Positions 17,387 to 26,560 of a DNA stretch of 64,000 nt are shown one piece after another; positions within the stretch are counted from its first letter, which is position 1, and each line of letters starts with the position of its first letter. The stretch is from Mannheimia sp. USDA-ARS-USMARC-1261 (GTDB lineage Bacteria > Pseudomonadota > Gammaproteobacteria > Enterobacterales > Pasteurellaceae). The notes under the pieces are model-generated. The model saw only the letters and a list, made by a program, of their open reading frames with translations, ran no database searches and was not told the DNA's origin. The translations under genes were made by a program, and so were the position numbers. The DNA lies in NCBI RefSeq assembly GCF_000521605.1, contig NZ_CP006942.1, forward strand, positions 2,108,001 to 2,172,000, written 5' to 3'.

Positions 17387-18211
17387 ATGCCTGAATTACC
17401 CGAAGTTGAAACCAGCGTGCGAGGCATCAAGCCTTATTTAAAAGGGCAAACAATTAAGCAAATAATGGTCCGCCAACCCAAACTACGCTGGGCAGTTAGC
17501 CCTGAGCTGTCTCAAATGGAAAATGCAAAAATCGAAGCAGTAGAAAGACGGGCGAAATATCTTATTATCCGCACCGACAAAGGCGATATTTTAGTTCATC
17601 TAGGAATGTCCGGCTCACTTGGCATTTTGCAAGAAAACCAACAAAAAGAAATTGGCAAGCACGACCACGTCGATCTTATTACCCAAAACGGCACTGTTTT
17701 ACGCTATAACGATCCTCGCAAATTCGGCTGCTGGCTATGGTCAGAAAAGGCTGAAAATCACGAACTACTACGTAAACTTGGACCTGAACCGCTTTCAGAC
17801 GATTTCACACCCGATTATTTATTTGCAAAAAGTCGTAAAAAAACGACCGCTTGTAAAACCTTTATTATGACGAATGAAGTAGTTGTGGGCGTTGGAAATA
17901 TCTATGCGTGCGAAAGTTTATTTATGGCTGGCATTCACCCTGAGCTTGCAGCACAAAATCTGACTAAAAAGCAATGCGAGCGTTTAGTGAAAACCATCAA
18001 AGAAGTGCTAACTAAAGCCATTATTCAAGGTGGCACAACGCTCAAAGATTTTGTCCAACCTGACGGCAAACCCGGCTATTTTGCTCAAGTGCTACAAGTA
18101 TACGGACGAAAAGGGGAAGCCTGTAATGATTGTGGAAAACCCATTGAAACCAAAGTGATTGGGCAACGTAACACTTACTTCTGCCCGAAATGTCAGAAAT
18201 TGCCTAAGTGA
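17387..18211 (+). CDS. mutM: Formamidopyrimidine-DNA glycosylase
   Basis: This 274-residue repair enzyme removes 8-oxoguanine and related oxidised purines and cuts the abasic site. The N-terminal MPELPEVE contains the catalytic Pro and Glu, K57-type Lys lies in AKYLII, and the C-terminal zinc finger has C246, C249, C266 and C269. The helix-two-turn-helix region lies near 150-200 ([16 protein letters not shown]). TAAGGAG precedes the ATG. It is a single gene between brnQ and the convergent secreted-protein gene. Confidence 0.97.
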   Translation: MPELPEVETSVRGIKPYLKGQTIKQIMVRQPKLRWAVSPELSQMENAKIEAVERRAKYLIIRTDKGDILVHLGMSGSLGILQENQQKEIGKHDHVDLITQNGTVLRYNDPRKFGCWLWSEKAENHELLRKLGPEPLSDDFTPDYLFAKSRKKTTACKTFIMTNEVVVGVGNIYACESLFMAGIHPELAAQNLTKKQCERLVKTIKEVLTKAIIQGGTTLKDFVQPDGKPGYFAQVLQVYGRKGEACNDCGKPIETKVIGQRNTYFCPKCQKLPK

Positions 18212-18237
18212 TTTTGATTAATCGCTAATATAAAAAA

Positions 18238-18271
18238 GGTCATATTTGCAAAAAAACTTACAAATATGACC
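18238..18271 (-). terminator. Terminator of the secreted-protein gene
   Basis: GGTCATATTTG (18238-18248) pairs with 18261-18271. On the minus strand the stem is followed by TTTTTTA, 39 bases after the stop of the gene at 18310-18747. It may also stop mutM transcripts less efficiently. Confidence 0.7.
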
Positions 18272-18309
18272 GCTTACTACTAAGGAACTATGAAAAAAAT
18301 TATTTAGGA

Positions 18310-18747
18310 TTAAAGATAACTTGCTACGTTAAATAATACGGCTTGTTTAGCTGCACTTAACTCATTTTTATGAGCCGCAGTATCTAACGAAGTAATTAAT
18401 TTACCGATTAGAGTTGAACGAGCAGACACCATATCTCTTTCACGAGCATTATCTTGAGCATCATATTGATCTACAAAGCTCTCTTGTACTGTTCTTTTTG
18501 CATTTTGTGCGAATTCAGCTGCTTCATTCACTAACGTTTTAAAATTTGCAAGATTTTGCTCTGTTTGTAGATCAGCTAAACGACTTTTTAGTTGGTCAGC
18601 ATAATAATCATAATTATCTTTTTTTACTTCAGTTAATTTATATGTCTTTCCTTCAATATCTACATATCGTTGAATAGTTGCCGCATTTGCTGTTGTAGTT
18701 AAAGCTGTACCAAGTAAAATTGTGCTGATTAATGTATTTAATTTCAT
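18310..18747 (-). CDS. Unknown secreted protein
   Basis: This 145-residue protein begins with a clear Sec signal peptide (about residues 1-22, ending TTTANA before ATIQRYVD). The mature part is mostly helical by composition, charged, without Cys, and contains stretches such as YYADQLKSRLADLQTEQNL and NARERDMVSARSTLIGKL. It should be periplasmic. I know no family for it. AGAGGA precedes the ATG. It is divergent from a LysR-type regulator gene, with 147 bases between them that hold an inverted repeat, so the regulator may control it. Confidence 0.75.
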   Translation of the reverse strand: MKLNTLISTILLGTALTTTANAATIQRYVDIEGKTYKLTEVKKDNYDYYADQLKSRLADLQTEQNLANFKTLVNEAAEFAQNAKRTVQESFVDQYDAQDNARERDMVSARSTLIGKLITSLDTAAHKNELSAAKQAVLFNVASYL

Positions 18748-18786
18748 TTAAAAAAATCCTCTATATATTATCTATTTGTTAAGTCA

Positions 18787-18803
18787 AACGACATCTTGTC
18801 GTT
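18787..18803. promoter_or_regulatory. Inverted repeat between the secreted-protein and lysR-type genes
   Basis: AACGACA (18787-18793) and TGTCGTT (18797-18803) form a 7-3-7 inverted repeat in the shared upstream region, 40 bases from the secreted-protein start. It is a candidate operator for the LysR-type protein or a hairpin in the mRNA leader. Confidence 0.4.
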
Positions 18804-18894
18804 GATGTGGAGCATTATAGAGGTTAAAAATAAAATGATAATACACAAAAAAGTTGATAGACTATTAACCTTAAGTTATTAATTAAGGAAAACT

Positions 18895-19782
18895 ATGCCA
18901 AAACGTGAAAATTATAATGATCTCTATGCGTTTCTATTAGTCGCCAATGAAAAAAACTTTAGCAGAGCAGCAAGCAAATTAGGGGTTTCATCTCCTGCAC
19001 TCAGCAAAACAATTCGTTTATTAGAAAAACGGCTCGGTTTGCAACTATTTGTTAGAACAACAAGGCAGGTTACACTTACCCAAGCCGGGCAACAACTTTT
19101 TCGTACCGCTGAAAAAAGTTTTACTAAGCTCGACCAAGAATTAGATTCACTGGCTCATTACCGTGAAGCACCTAGCGGTTTAGTGAGAATTAATGCTGAT
19201 TTACACACAGTTCAACAGCTATTGCTGCCTAAATTGGCTCATTTTAAAGAAAAATATCCTGAAATTCAGATTGAATTAATCGGAGCAAATCATTTTATCG
19301 ATATTATTCAAGAAGGCTTTGATGCAGGAGTTCGATTAGGAAGTTATGTTGCTGAAGAGATGATCGCAGTCAAAATCACAGAGCCTATTAAAATGACGTT
19401 AGCTGCAACCCCAAACTATTTCACAATGCACGGCTTTCCAAAAGATCTTCAAGAGTTAGCACAATATCAATGTATTGGATATCGCCTAAGCAATAGAGAA
19501 CTTTTTTCTTGGGAGTTTGAGGATAATGGCGAAAAAATTAAGCTTACCCCAAATTGCCGCTGGATTTTCAACAGTTCACAGTCTGCCAAAGATGCAGCTC
19601 TTTTGCATTTAGGCTTAGCATATTTGCCTGAACATTTAATAGAAACAGAGCTGGCAAGCGGTCAATTAATTTCTATTTTTAACCAAAGTTGCATCACCCT
19701 GCCACCTCTTTATCTGTACTATCCGCATCGTAATGTTTCACCTGCACTACGAGCGGTAATTGATACCCTAAAAATCGCCTAA
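18895..19782 (+). CDS. LysR-family transcriptional regulator
   Basis: This 295-residue protein has the LysR winged helix-turn-helix at residues 8-66 (FLLVANEKNFSRAASKLGVS, then SPALSKTIRLLEKRLG) and a periplasmic-binding-like effector domain from about 90. It resembles the CrgA/AaeR-like subgroup that starts with YNDLYAFLLVANE. Such regulators usually control a divergent gene; here that is the unknown secreted protein at 18310. TAAGGAAAACT precedes the ATG. The inducer cannot be predicted. Confidence 0.92.
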   Translation: MPKRENYNDLYAFLLVANEKNFSRAASKLGVSSPALSKTIRLLEKRLGLQLFVRTTRQVTLTQAGQQLFRTAEKSFTKLDQELDSLAHYREAPSGLVRINADLHTVQQLLLPKLAHFKEKYPEIQIELIGANHFIDIIQEGFDAGVRLGSYVAEEMIAVKITEPIKMTLAATPNYFTMHGFPKDLQELAQYQCIGYRLSNRELFSWEFEDNGEKIKLTPNCRWIFNSSQSAKDAALLHLGLAYLPEHLIETELASGQLISIFNQSCITLPPLYLYYPHRNVSPALRAVIDTLKIA

Positions 19783-19791
19783 GGGTAAAAA

Positions 19792-20226
19792 TTACACCTG
19801 CAACCAAAACGTAACAGGTCCGTCATTTTGTAAGCTAACTTGCATATCTGCGGCAAACTGCCCTGTCTGGGTATGGATTTTAGTTGCTGCTTGTTGATGA
19901 AAATAGTCATATAAACGCTCTGCATCAATTGGGGCAGCTCCCTTTGAAAAACTTGGACGTAAACCTTTGTTCGTATCTGCCGCAAGGGTGAACTGCGAAA
20001 CCACGAGTAGGCTACCGCCAGCTTGCTGAACATTCAAATTCATTTTGTCTTGCTCATCAGAAAACACTCGGTAATTCAGCACTTTTTCTAATAGCTTATC
20101 GGCTTTAGCTTCATCGTCATCTTTTTCAACGCCAAGCAGAACCAATAAACCGTGCTGAATTTCGCCAACGGCTTGCCCTTCAACCTCAACCTTTGCCCAT
20201 TTAACCCGCTGAATTAATCCGATCAT
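19792..20226 (-). CDS. dtd: D-aminoacyl-tRNA deacylase
   Basis: This 144-residue enzyme removes D-amino acids (and glycine from tRNA-Ala) from mischarged tRNA. The start [17 protein letters not shown] and the two signature loops SQFTLAAD (about 78-85) and NKGLRPSF (about 87-94) are typical; the family's GP motif is seen in [10 protein letters not shown] at the C-terminus. It overlaps the upstream yihY-type gene by 26 bases, so the two are translated from one mRNA. Confidence 0.96.
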   Translation of the reverse strand: MIGLIQRVKWAKVEVEGQAVGEIQHGLLVLLGVEKDDDEAKADKLLEKVLNYRVFSDEQDKMNLNVQQAGGSLLVVSQFTLAADTNKGLRPSFSKGAAPIDAERLYDYFHQQAATKIHTQTGQFAADMQVSLQNDGPVTFWLQV

Positions 20227-21043
20227 AAATATCCCTGTTTTCTTCCATCTCTTTTAATATTGCAGCGAACTGCCCACCTAATAATACAACTTGCCAGCTT
20301 AATTGAATCCACAATAGCATAATAGGTAACACAGCTAATGCTCCGTAAATCGCTTGGTAAGATGGGAACGCCGTGATATACCAAATAAAGGCTTGTTTAC
20401 CCAAAGTAAAGAAAAAAGCAGCTAACAATGCTCCAATTGCTGCGTGCTTAAATTTCACCTTAGTAACCGGGATAAATTTATACACCAATGTAAACAACAA
20501 CCAAATTAATAAAAACGGCATTAATTCTAATAAATGTTGCCCTAGCGACAATGCTCCTGAGCCATTAAAAACTGCCAGAGATGTAATGTAGGTCGTAATA
20601 GCAATACTTGCTCCGGCGAGTAATGGTCCAAATATTAAAATTAAGAAATAGAGCAAAAAAGAGAACCACATCGGTCTGCTCTTATTATTATGCCAAATGG
20701 TATTGAGGGCTTCATCAATGCTTTTAATCAGCATCAGAGCAACCACAAATAAACCAATAATACTGACGAGCCCCATTTTTTTTGCATTACCTACAAATAA
20801 TTCAAGGTACTCAGATACCATCTCACTCGCATTAGGGGCGAAATTGTCATAAATAAAGGCTTTTAGCATTTCACTGGCTTCATAAAACACAGGGAAAAAC
20901 GTAAAAATCGAAAACAACACAATGATTGACGGCACAATGGCAAGCATTGTACTGTAAGTAAGATAGCCCGCTGAAATTGCAATGTTATTTTCCGTATAAC
21001 GCTTAGCGAGCAATTTAAGAAATTCTAAAATCCATTTCAACAT
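20201..21043 (-). CDS. YihY/UPF0761 family inner-membrane protein
   Basis: This 280-residue protein has about six membrane segments and the family pattern [18 protein letters not shown] near the N-terminus, a central [20 protein letters not shown] and a late [18 protein letters not shown]. The family (YihY/BrkB) was once called ribonuclease BN, which proved wrong; the real role is unknown. It starts one base after the proA stop and overlaps dtd, forming the unit proA-yihY-dtd. Confidence 0.9.
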   Translation of the reverse strand: MLKWILEFLKLLAKRYTENNIAISAGYLTYSTMLAIVPSIIVLFSIFTFFPVFYEASEMLKAFIYDNFAPNASEMVSEYLELFVGNAKKMGLVSIIGLFVVALMLIKSIDEALNTIWHNNKSRPMWFSFLLYFLILIFGPLLAGASIAITTYITSLAVFNGSGALSLGQHLLELMPFLLIWLLFTLVYKFIPVTKVKFKHAAIGALLAAFFFTLGKQAFIWYITAFPSYQAIYGALAVLPIMLLWIQLSWQVVLLGGQFAAILKEMEENRDIYDRINSAG

Positions 21044-21044
21044 A

Positions 21045-22283
21045 TTATCCTCTAACTAAATAATCGCCTTCGCACACCCATTTATAAGTGGTTAATGCTT
21101 CAAGCCCCATTGGACCTCGTGCGTGTAATTTCTGCGTACTCACCGCCACTTCTGCCCCTAAGCCGAACTCGCCACCATCGGTAAAACGAGTGCTGGCGTT
21201 AATATAAACTGCTGCTGCATCAACTTGTTGTACGAACCGGCGAGCAATTTGGTAATCAGAGGTTAAAATGCTTTCCGAATGTTGTGATCCATAATGGCGA
21301 ATATGCTCCACTGCTTGTTGTAAATCGTTTACCACGACCACATTAAGATCAAGGGATAACCACTCTTGACTGAGTTTTGCTTGATCAAGCGGTTCAATTC
21401 CATCAATTTTTTGCAAATCATCACTATGAATGGTTACGCCGAGCTGCTGCATTTTAGCGACTAATTTCGGTAAAAATTCCACAGCGATAGATTTCTCCAC
21501 CAACAAGGTTTCTAATGTATTGCACGTACTTGGGCGTTGAGTTTTCGCATTTGCGATAACCTCTAACGATTTTTCTTGATCTGCCGTTTTCTCTACAAAC
21601 AGATGACAAACCCCGATGCCGCCTACAATCACAGGAATAGTTGAATTTTCTTTGCAGAATTGATGTAACCCCGCACCGCCTCGAGGAATAACCATATCAA
21701 TGTAGCGATCTAATTTCAGCAATTCTAACAGTAAACCACGATCCGGATCTGTTACTGCTTGCACCGCTAATTTCGGCAAACCTGCTTTTTCTAACGCATC
21801 TTGCACCACATCAACTAATACTGCATTGGTAAATTTGGTCTCTTTACCGCCACGTAAAATCACCGCATTGCCCGTTTTCAAGCAGAGCGAAGCGACATCA
21901 ATAGTTACGTTCGGGCGAGCTTCATAAATGGTTAAAATCACACCCAGCGGCACACGTTGGCGTTCAATTTTTAAACCACTGTCTAACACGCCGCCATCAA
22001 TCACTTGCCCGACCGGATCTGCCAATTTCGCTACGTTTCGCACATCATTTGCGATCCCTTTTAAGCGATCTTCATTGAGTAACAAGCGGTCGATAATCGC
22101 CAATGAAATGCCTTGTGATTGAGCAAATTCAATGTCTTTTGCATTCGCATATAAAATTTCGGTAGCACGCTGTTCAAGGCTATCTGCAATGGTAAGTAAA
22201 GCCTCATTTTTCTGACGGTTACCAAATTGTGCCAATTCAACGCTGGCTTGCTTGGCTTGTTGAGCAAGTTCTATCATCTGCAT
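21045..22283 (-). CDS. proA: Glutamate-5-semialdehyde dehydrogenase
   Basis: This 412-residue enzyme reduces glutamyl-5-phosphate with NADPH in proline synthesis. The catalytic Cys is in [13 protein letters not shown] (about residue 251), the phosphate/cofactor region in [21 protein letters not shown], and the C-terminal [19 protein letters not shown] motif is specific for ProA. Length fits the family (417 in E. coli). proB is not adjacent. Two ATG codons (22283, 22277) are possible; the first is given. Confidence 0.96.
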   Translation of the reverse strand: MQMIELAQQAKQASVELAQFGNRQKNEALLTIADSLEQRATEILYANAKDIEFAQSQGISLAIIDRLLLNEDRLKGIANDVRNVAKLADPVGQVIDGGVLDSGLKIERQRVPLGVILTIYEARPNVTIDVASLCLKTGNAVILRGGKETKFTNAVLVDVVQDALEKAGLPKLAVQAVTDPDRGLLLELLKLDRYIDMVIPRGGAGLHQFCKENSTIPVIVGGIGVCHLFVEKTADQEKSLEVIANAKTQRPSTCNTLETLLVEKSIAVEFLPKLVAKMQQLGVTIHSDDLQKIDGIEPLDQAKLSQEWLSLDLNVVVVNDLQQAVEHIRHYGSQHSESILTSDYQIARRFVQQVDAAAVYINASTRFTDGGEFGLGAEVAVSTQKLHARGPMGLEALTTYKWVCEGDYLVRG

Positions 22284-22412
22284 AAATTTGTTCTCATTTT
22301 GTTAATATTGCCATAATCTAACACGTTCTTTTGTATGAAGAAATATGCAAAAGTGAAGAAAATTAGATAAAATGGGCTAATTTGTGAGGTAAGTGAATTT
22401 TACGCTCGATCA

Positions 22413-22534
22413 GATCCCCCTCTTTAGCAAAGAGGGGTTAGGGGAGATTTGGCAGAAGTAATTATTACGCTCATACGAAATTTTAAAATCGTAATCAAAT
22501 CTCCCCCTGCCCCTCTTTTCTAAAGAGGGGAGCT
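22413..22534. repeat. Nested inverted-repeat element (MITE-like) upstream of mutL
   Basis: The 311 bases before mutL contain no gene. CCCCTCTTTAGCAAAGAGGGG followed by TTAGGGGAGATTT (about 22415-22450) has its inverted counterpart AAATCTCCCCCTGCCCCTC then TTTCTAAAGAGGGGAG (about 22497-22532). Each end forms its own small hairpin, and the two ends pair with each other. This pattern looks like a short non-autonomous mobile repeat or a REP-like element. The remaining part of the gap holds nothing I can name. Confidence 0.65.
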
Positions 22535-22594
22535 ACTAATCAGGACAAAATATACTTTATCTCTTACTATATATAATCTAACTAAGTACTAAAA

Positions 22595-24481
22595 ATGACA
22601 AACACTCCCCCTAAACAGCTCATCCACATTCTGCCTCCACAGCTAGCAAACCAAATTGCTGCAGGCGAGGTTGTAGAACGCCCTGCGTCTGTGGTGAAAG
22701 AACTGGTTGAAAACAGCCTTGATGCCGGGGCGAATAATATTCAAATTGATATTGAGAAAGGTGGCTCACAGCTAATCCGCATTCGAGATAACGGCTGCGG
22801 CATCAATAAGCAAGATCTGCCACTCGCACTCGCTCGCCACGCCACGAGCAAAATCAGCAGTTTGGAAGATTTGGAAGCCATTTTAAGTCTAGGCTTTAGG
22901 GGTGAGGCATTGGCGAGTATCAGCTCGGTTTCACGTTTAACTCTCACCTCTCGCACCGCAGAGCAAAGTGAAGCGTGGCAGGCTTACGCACAAGGGCGAG
23001 AAATGGCAGTGGAAATCCAACCTGCTTCGCACCCTATCGGCACAACAATTGAAGTCGCTAATCTGTTTTTCAACACACCGGCACGCCGTAAATTTTTACG
23101 CACCGATAAAACCGAGTTCGCCCATATTGACGAAGTTATCCGACGCATCGCCCTGGCTAAACCGAACGTGAGTTTTACCTTAAGCCACAATGGTAAAATC
23201 GTCCGCCAATATCGCAAAGTTGCCGATCAATCAGTAGAGCAAAAACAAAAACGGGTGGCAGCGATTTGTGGCGAGGAATTTATTCAAAACGCCAATTATA
23301 TTGACTGGCAACACGGCGATTTGCACTTACACGGCTGGGTTGGCTCACCGATGCTTGCTCGTCCACAAAACGATCTTTGCTATAGCTATGTAAACGGGCG
23401 AATGATGCGAGACAAAACCATCAATCACGCAATCCGCCAAGCCTATGGCGAGAGCATTGCAACAGGAAACTACCCTGCGTTTGTGATTTTCTTAGATTTA
23501 GATCCTACAATGGTGGATGTAAACGTCCACCCGGCTAAACACGAAGTACGTTTCCATCAAGGAAGGCTGGTACACGATTTTATTTTACAAGGTGTCAGCA
23601 ATAGTCTACAACAAGCACAGCCCACACTTGAACTACGGAACGAACTCAATGAGCCAATGCCGGCTTATGCGAAAGACACCAATCGCCAAGCAGCAGGGCA
23701 AAATGTATTTACACAGCCCAAAGAGCTAATACAAGCGGGCGAATTTTCACAACAAAATGCAAATCGCTCTACTCACTCGCCTTTTACGCCGAAATTTGAG
23801 CGAAGTAGTAGCTCTCAATCAGCTCAAAAATGGTATAACGAACTCCTGAGTGGTTCAGATATTCGAGCGGAAAAAGTAGAAAGAACCGCTGTTCAAATGC
23901 CAACATTTGAACCAAAAATGGAAACAAAACCCGAACCTGTTTTGCAAAAAATGGAGCAAATTACACCGCTTGCGACCAACCATTCTCAAGCCTTAGCTAT
24001 TGTGAAAAACCAAGCGGTATTAATGAAAGGAGGGGACGATTTTTACTTAATTCCACTAGCAAAACTTGCCGAGCTAAAATTTACTTATCAACTCGGTAAA
24101 GGACAAGCCCAAGCCTTGCTCATTCCTCTTAACCTCACTTTAGATGAACCACAAACGGAACGCTGGCAACAATATAGGGAAGGATTATCAGAACTTGGCT
24201 TTTCGATTACCGAAAAACATTGGCAGGAGCAAACAAGGCTAACGCTTCTTTCCGTACCTCAAGCAGTGAGAGAGCAAAATCTGCAACAGCTACTCTTTGC
24301 ATTATTCAACCAAACACAAGCGGTCAATTTAGCCGAATTTTTTGCAAAAAAATGCGAAATTCAAACCGCTTGTACGCTAAGTGAAGTGATTGCTCTGCTC
24401 TCAGAAATTGAACTCTATGCGAATGGGAAGAAAGAGATTGAAGCAATTAGGAAGGAAGTGGATTTTTCTAAATATTTATAA
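22595..24481 (+). CDS. mutL: DNA mismatch repair protein MutL
   Basis: This 628-residue protein links MutS recognition to MutH cutting. The GHKL ATPase motifs are visible: [10 protein letters not shown] (about residues 37-46), IRDNGCGI (about 59-66) and [10 protein letters not shown] (about 92-101). The N-terminal half runs to about 330, a Gln-rich linker follows, and the dimerisation domain occupies the last 190 residues. It lacks the DQHAxxER endonuclease motif, as expected for a species with MutH. It is followed by a hairpin and then a convergent toxin-antitoxin pair. Confidence 0.97.
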   Translation: MTNTPPKQLIHILPPQLANQIAAGEVVERPASVVKELVENSLDAGANNIQIDIEKGGSQLIRIRDNGCGINKQDLPLALARHATSKISSLEDLEAILSLGFRGEALASISSVSRLTLTSRTAEQSEAWQAYAQGREMAVEIQPASHPIGTTIEVANLFFNTPARRKFLRTDKTEFAHIDEVIRRIALAKPNVSFTLSHNGKIVRQYRKVADQSVEQKQKRVAAICGEEFIQNANYIDWQHGDLHLHGWVGSPMLARPQNDLCYSYVNGRMMRDKTINHAIRQAYGESIATGNYPAFVIFLDLDPTMVDVNVHPAKHEVRFHQGRLVHDFILQGVSNSLQQAQPTLELRNELNEPMPAYAKDTNRQAAGQNVFTQPKELIQAGEFSQQNANRSTHSPFTPKFERSSSSQSAQKWYNELLSGSDIRAEKVERTAVQMPTFEPKMETKPEPVLQKMEQITPLATNHSQALAIVKNQAVLMKGGDDFYLIPLAKLAELKFTYQLGKGQAQALLIPLNLTLDEPQTERWQQYREGLSELGFSITEKHWQEQTRLTLLSVPQAVREQNLQQLLFALFNQTQAVNLAEFFAKKCEIQTACTLSEVIALLSEIELYANGKKEIEAIRKEVDFSKYL

Positions 24482-24486
24482 AGACT

Positions 24487-24507
24487 AAAGGGCAACTCTC
24501 GCCCTTT
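24487..24507 (+). terminator. Hairpin after mutL
   Basis: AAAGGGC (24487-24493) pairs with GCCCTTT (24501-24507), loop of seven bases, six bases after the mutL stop and next to the convergent toxin gene stop. No long T run follows on the plus strand. Confidence 0.6.
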
Positions 24508-24763
24508 ACCCAAATAAATTGGAATGACTACCTATTCTCAACAATTCTAATTTATCATCAATCTTTCGATAAATCAGCACTAAATCAGGCTGAATATGGC
24601 AATCCCGAAAACCTTTCCATTCACCTGTTAATGCGTGATCGCAATATTTCTCAGGTAATGGCTTATCGTTGATGAGAAAATAGAGTGCTTCAATCAGCGA
24701 AGAAGATAATGTATCAACGGCACACTTTTTATAGTCTCGTTTAAAAGCGTTACTATAACTCAA
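24506..24763 (-). CDS. yafQ: YafQ-like mRNA interferase toxin
   Basis: This 85-residue protein belongs to the RelE/YafQ toxin family, ribosome-dependent mRNA endonucleases. The pattern FKRDYKKC near the start, LTGEWKGFRDCHIQPDLVLIYR (described: LTGEWKGFRDCHI then LVLIYR, about 45-67) and the end LLRIGSHSNLFG match YafQ, including the late His in GSHSNLF. Its ATG overlaps the antitoxin stop by four bases (24760-24763). The pair lies between mutL and miaA on the opposite strand. Confidence 0.93.
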   Translation of the reverse strand: MSYSNAFKRDYKKCAVDTLSSSLIEALYFLINDKPLPEKYCDHALTGEWKGFRDCHIQPDLVLIYRKIDDKLELLRIGSHSNLFG

Positions 24764-25026
24764 TCTCTCGCATTAAGTTGCTCCATTAAATCAGCAATGT
24801 TTTTAGCCGGATTTAATTTTTCATCTCCATTTCTAACCGCTTTTAATACTTCTGCTGTTTCCACGTTAGGTTGATAGTCAAGCTGAAAACGTTTTTCCGT
24901 CGCAATTTTTGCTAATGTCATTCGCATAACATCAGAAACCGTTAAACCAATTCCGGCTAAAACTTCGCTTGCCTGCTCTTTAATTTCAGGGCTAATTCTT
25001 ACACTAACTAATGCACTATTTGCCAT
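24760..25026 (-). CDS. dinJ: DinJ/RelB-family antitoxin
   Basis: This 88-residue protein has an N-terminal ribbon-helix-helix (NSALVSVRISPEIKEQA, then LTVSDVMRMTLAKIA, residues 2-45) that binds DNA and dimerises, and a C-terminal tail that would wrap the YafQ toxin. The ATG at 25026 has AGAGG ahead; the longer frame to 25050 would run through the operator. It precedes and overlaps the toxin gene, the usual order. Autorepression through the palindrome at 25041 is likely. Confidence 0.92.
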   Translation of the reverse strand: MANSALVSVRISPEIKEQASEVLAGIGLTVSDVMRMTLAKIATEKRFQLDYQPNVETAEVLKAVRNGDEKLNPAKNIADLMEQLNARD

Positions 25027-25040
25027 AGAAAACCTCTTTT

Positions 25041-25060
25041 TGTATATCAAATGATATACA
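25041..25060. promoter_or_regulatory. Palindromic operator of the dinJ-yafQ pair
   Basis: TGTATATCA (25041-25049) and TGATATACA (25052-25060) are exact inverted copies separated by AA, starting 15 bases before the antitoxin ATG. DinJ and other ribbon-helix-helix antitoxins bind such palindromes to repress their own operon. Confidence 0.75.
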
Positions 25061-25121
25061 ATATGATAGCATTTATAAAAATTAGTTCAATGAATAGTTT
25101 AATTTTATAACTATGTGGCTG

Positions 25122-25152
25122 AGCCTAAACTTAGGCTTAAATGTGCTATACT
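25122..25152 (+). promoter_or_regulatory. Inverted repeat and extended -10 box before miaA
   Basis: AGCCTAA (25122-25128) and TTAGGCT (25131-25137) form an inverted repeat, followed by TGCTATACT (25144-25152), an extended -10 element. Transcription from it would begin near 25159, downstream of the ATG at 25141, which supports the miaA start at 25189. It suggests that miaA-hfq-hflX has a promoter of its own here. Confidence 0.5.
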
Positions 25153-25188
25153 GATTTAAAAGAATTAACTATTCAGCTTAATAATAAA

Positions 25189-26142
25189 ATGACTCAAAAA
25201 CCCCTCGCCCTTTTTTTAATGGGTCCGACTGCCTCAGGCAAAACAGATTTAGCCATCGCTCTCAGACAGGAATTACCTGTTGAGGTAATTAGTGTGGATT
25301 CTGCCTTGATTTACAAAGGAATGGACATTGGTACAGCAAAACCAAGCAAAGCAGAACTGGCTCTTGCCCCACATCGTTTAATTGATATTTTAGACCCTAC
25401 GGAAAGTTATTCGGCGATGAACTTCCACGCCGATGCGTTGCGTGAAATGGCAGAGATTACCGCTCAGGGAAAAATTCCGCTCTTGGTGGGCGGCACAATG
25501 CTCTATTACAAAGCGTTGCTGGAAGGACTTTCACCGTTGCCATCTGCCGATCCAACTATTCGTGCCGAGATTGAAGCGAGAGCCGAGCAACACGGCTGGG
25601 CAGCGTTGCATCAGGAATTAGCGAACATCGACCCTGTTGCAGGGGCAAGAATTAACCCAAACGACAGCCAACGGATTAACCGAGCGTTAGAGGTGTTTTA
25701 CATCACCGGCAAAACGATGACGGAACTCACCGCCCAACAAGGCGAAGCGTTGCCGTATAATATTCTGCAATTTGCAATTGCTCCTGAAGATCGGGCAGTG
25801 TTACACCAACGTATTGAGCAACGTTTCCACAAAATGATTGACTTGGGCTTTGAAGAGGAGGTCAAGCGGTTATTTTTACGTGAAGATTTGCATATTAATC
25901 TGCCGTCAATTCGTTGCGTGGGCTATCGCCAAATGTGGGAATATTTACAAGGCGATATCTCTCTTGATGAAGCGATTTTCAAAGGCATTTGTGCCACACG
26001 CCAACTGGCAAAGCGACAAATTACTTGGCTTCGAGGCTGGCAAGGTGAGCTAACGTGGTTAGATACTCTAGATCCGACCAGCTCCAAAACAAAAATGGTT
26101 GAAAAGATCGATCATTATTTAAATAATTGTGATAATATTTAG
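25189..26142 (+). CDS. miaA: tRNA dimethylallyltransferase
   Basis: This 317-residue enzyme adds dimethylallyl to A37 of tRNAs that read UNN codons. The P-loop [11 protein letters not shown] (about residues 12-22), the [18 protein letters not shown] stretch and [14 protein letters not shown] are family hallmarks. The ATG at 25189 gives the length of E. coli MiaA (316); the frame is open to 25141 but that start lies in the promoter. It is followed by hfq and hflX as in many gamma-proteobacteria, while mutL, usually just upstream, is split off by the toxin-antitoxin pair. Confidence 0.96.
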   Translation: MTQKPLALFLMGPTASGKTDLAIALRQELPVEVISVDSALIYKGMDIGTAKPSKAELALAPHRLIDILDPTESYSAMNFHADALREMAEITAQGKIPLLVGGTMLYYKALLEGLSPLPSADPTIRAEIEARAEQHGWAALHQELANIDPVAGARINPNDSQRINRALEVFYITGKTMTELTAQQGEALPYNILQFAIAPEDRAVLHQRIEQRFHKMIDLGFEEEVKRLFLREDLHINLPSIRCVGYRQMWEYLQGDISLDEAIFKGICATRQLAKRQITWLRGWQGELTWLDTLDPTSSKTKMVEKIDHYLNNCDNI

Positions 26143-26265
26143 TTCGTGGCGTGCCTAAACTTAAATAAGTTTTCACTCAATTTGAAGTATCTGCACACAC
26201 CTTAGAACTTATATCATAATTTGCTGTCCTAACATCAACACACAACAATAAAAAGGAAAGATAAA

Positions 26266-26541
26266 ATGGCAAAAGGTCAATCTTTACAAGATCCATATTT
26301 GAATGCACTTCGTCGTGAGCGTATTCCTGTTTCAATTTATTTAGTTAACGGCATTAAATTACAAGGTCAAATTGAGTCTTTTGATCAATTCGTGATTTTA
26401 CTTAAAAATACAGTAAGCCAAATGGTGTATAAGCACGCCATTTCAACGGTTGTGCCTGCTCGTGCGTTATCGCATAACAACAATAACAACCAAAACCAGC
26501 ACACTCAAGCTGCAACAGAAGCGGCTGAACAAACGGAATAA
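26266..26541 (+). CDS. hfq: RNA chaperone Hfq
   Basis: This 91-residue protein forms the hexameric Sm-like ring that pairs small RNAs with mRNAs. The start [21 protein letters not shown] and the Sm2 motif [12 protein letters not shown] are nearly universal in Hfq. The C-terminal tail is short and rich in Asn, Gln and His ([11 protein letters not shown]), shorter than that of E. coli (102 residues). AAAGGAAAGATAAA precedes the ATG. About 120 bases before it could hold a separate promoter. Confidence 0.98.
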   Translation: MAKGQSLQDPYLNALRRERIPVSIYLVNGIKLQGQIESFDQFVILLKNTVSQMVYKHAISTVVPARALSHNNNNNQNQHTQAATEAAEQTE

Positions 26542-26560
26542 TCACATTATCAATCAAAAA

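Noticed and set aside
25141-25188. Upstream ATG extending miaA by 16 codons
   Set aside because: It overlaps an extended -10 box, has no ribosome binding site, and family likeness begins at 25189.
26450-26560. Longer hflX frame overlapping hfq
   Set aside because: The first 37 codons are hfq and its 3' end read in another frame; hflX similarity starts at 26561.
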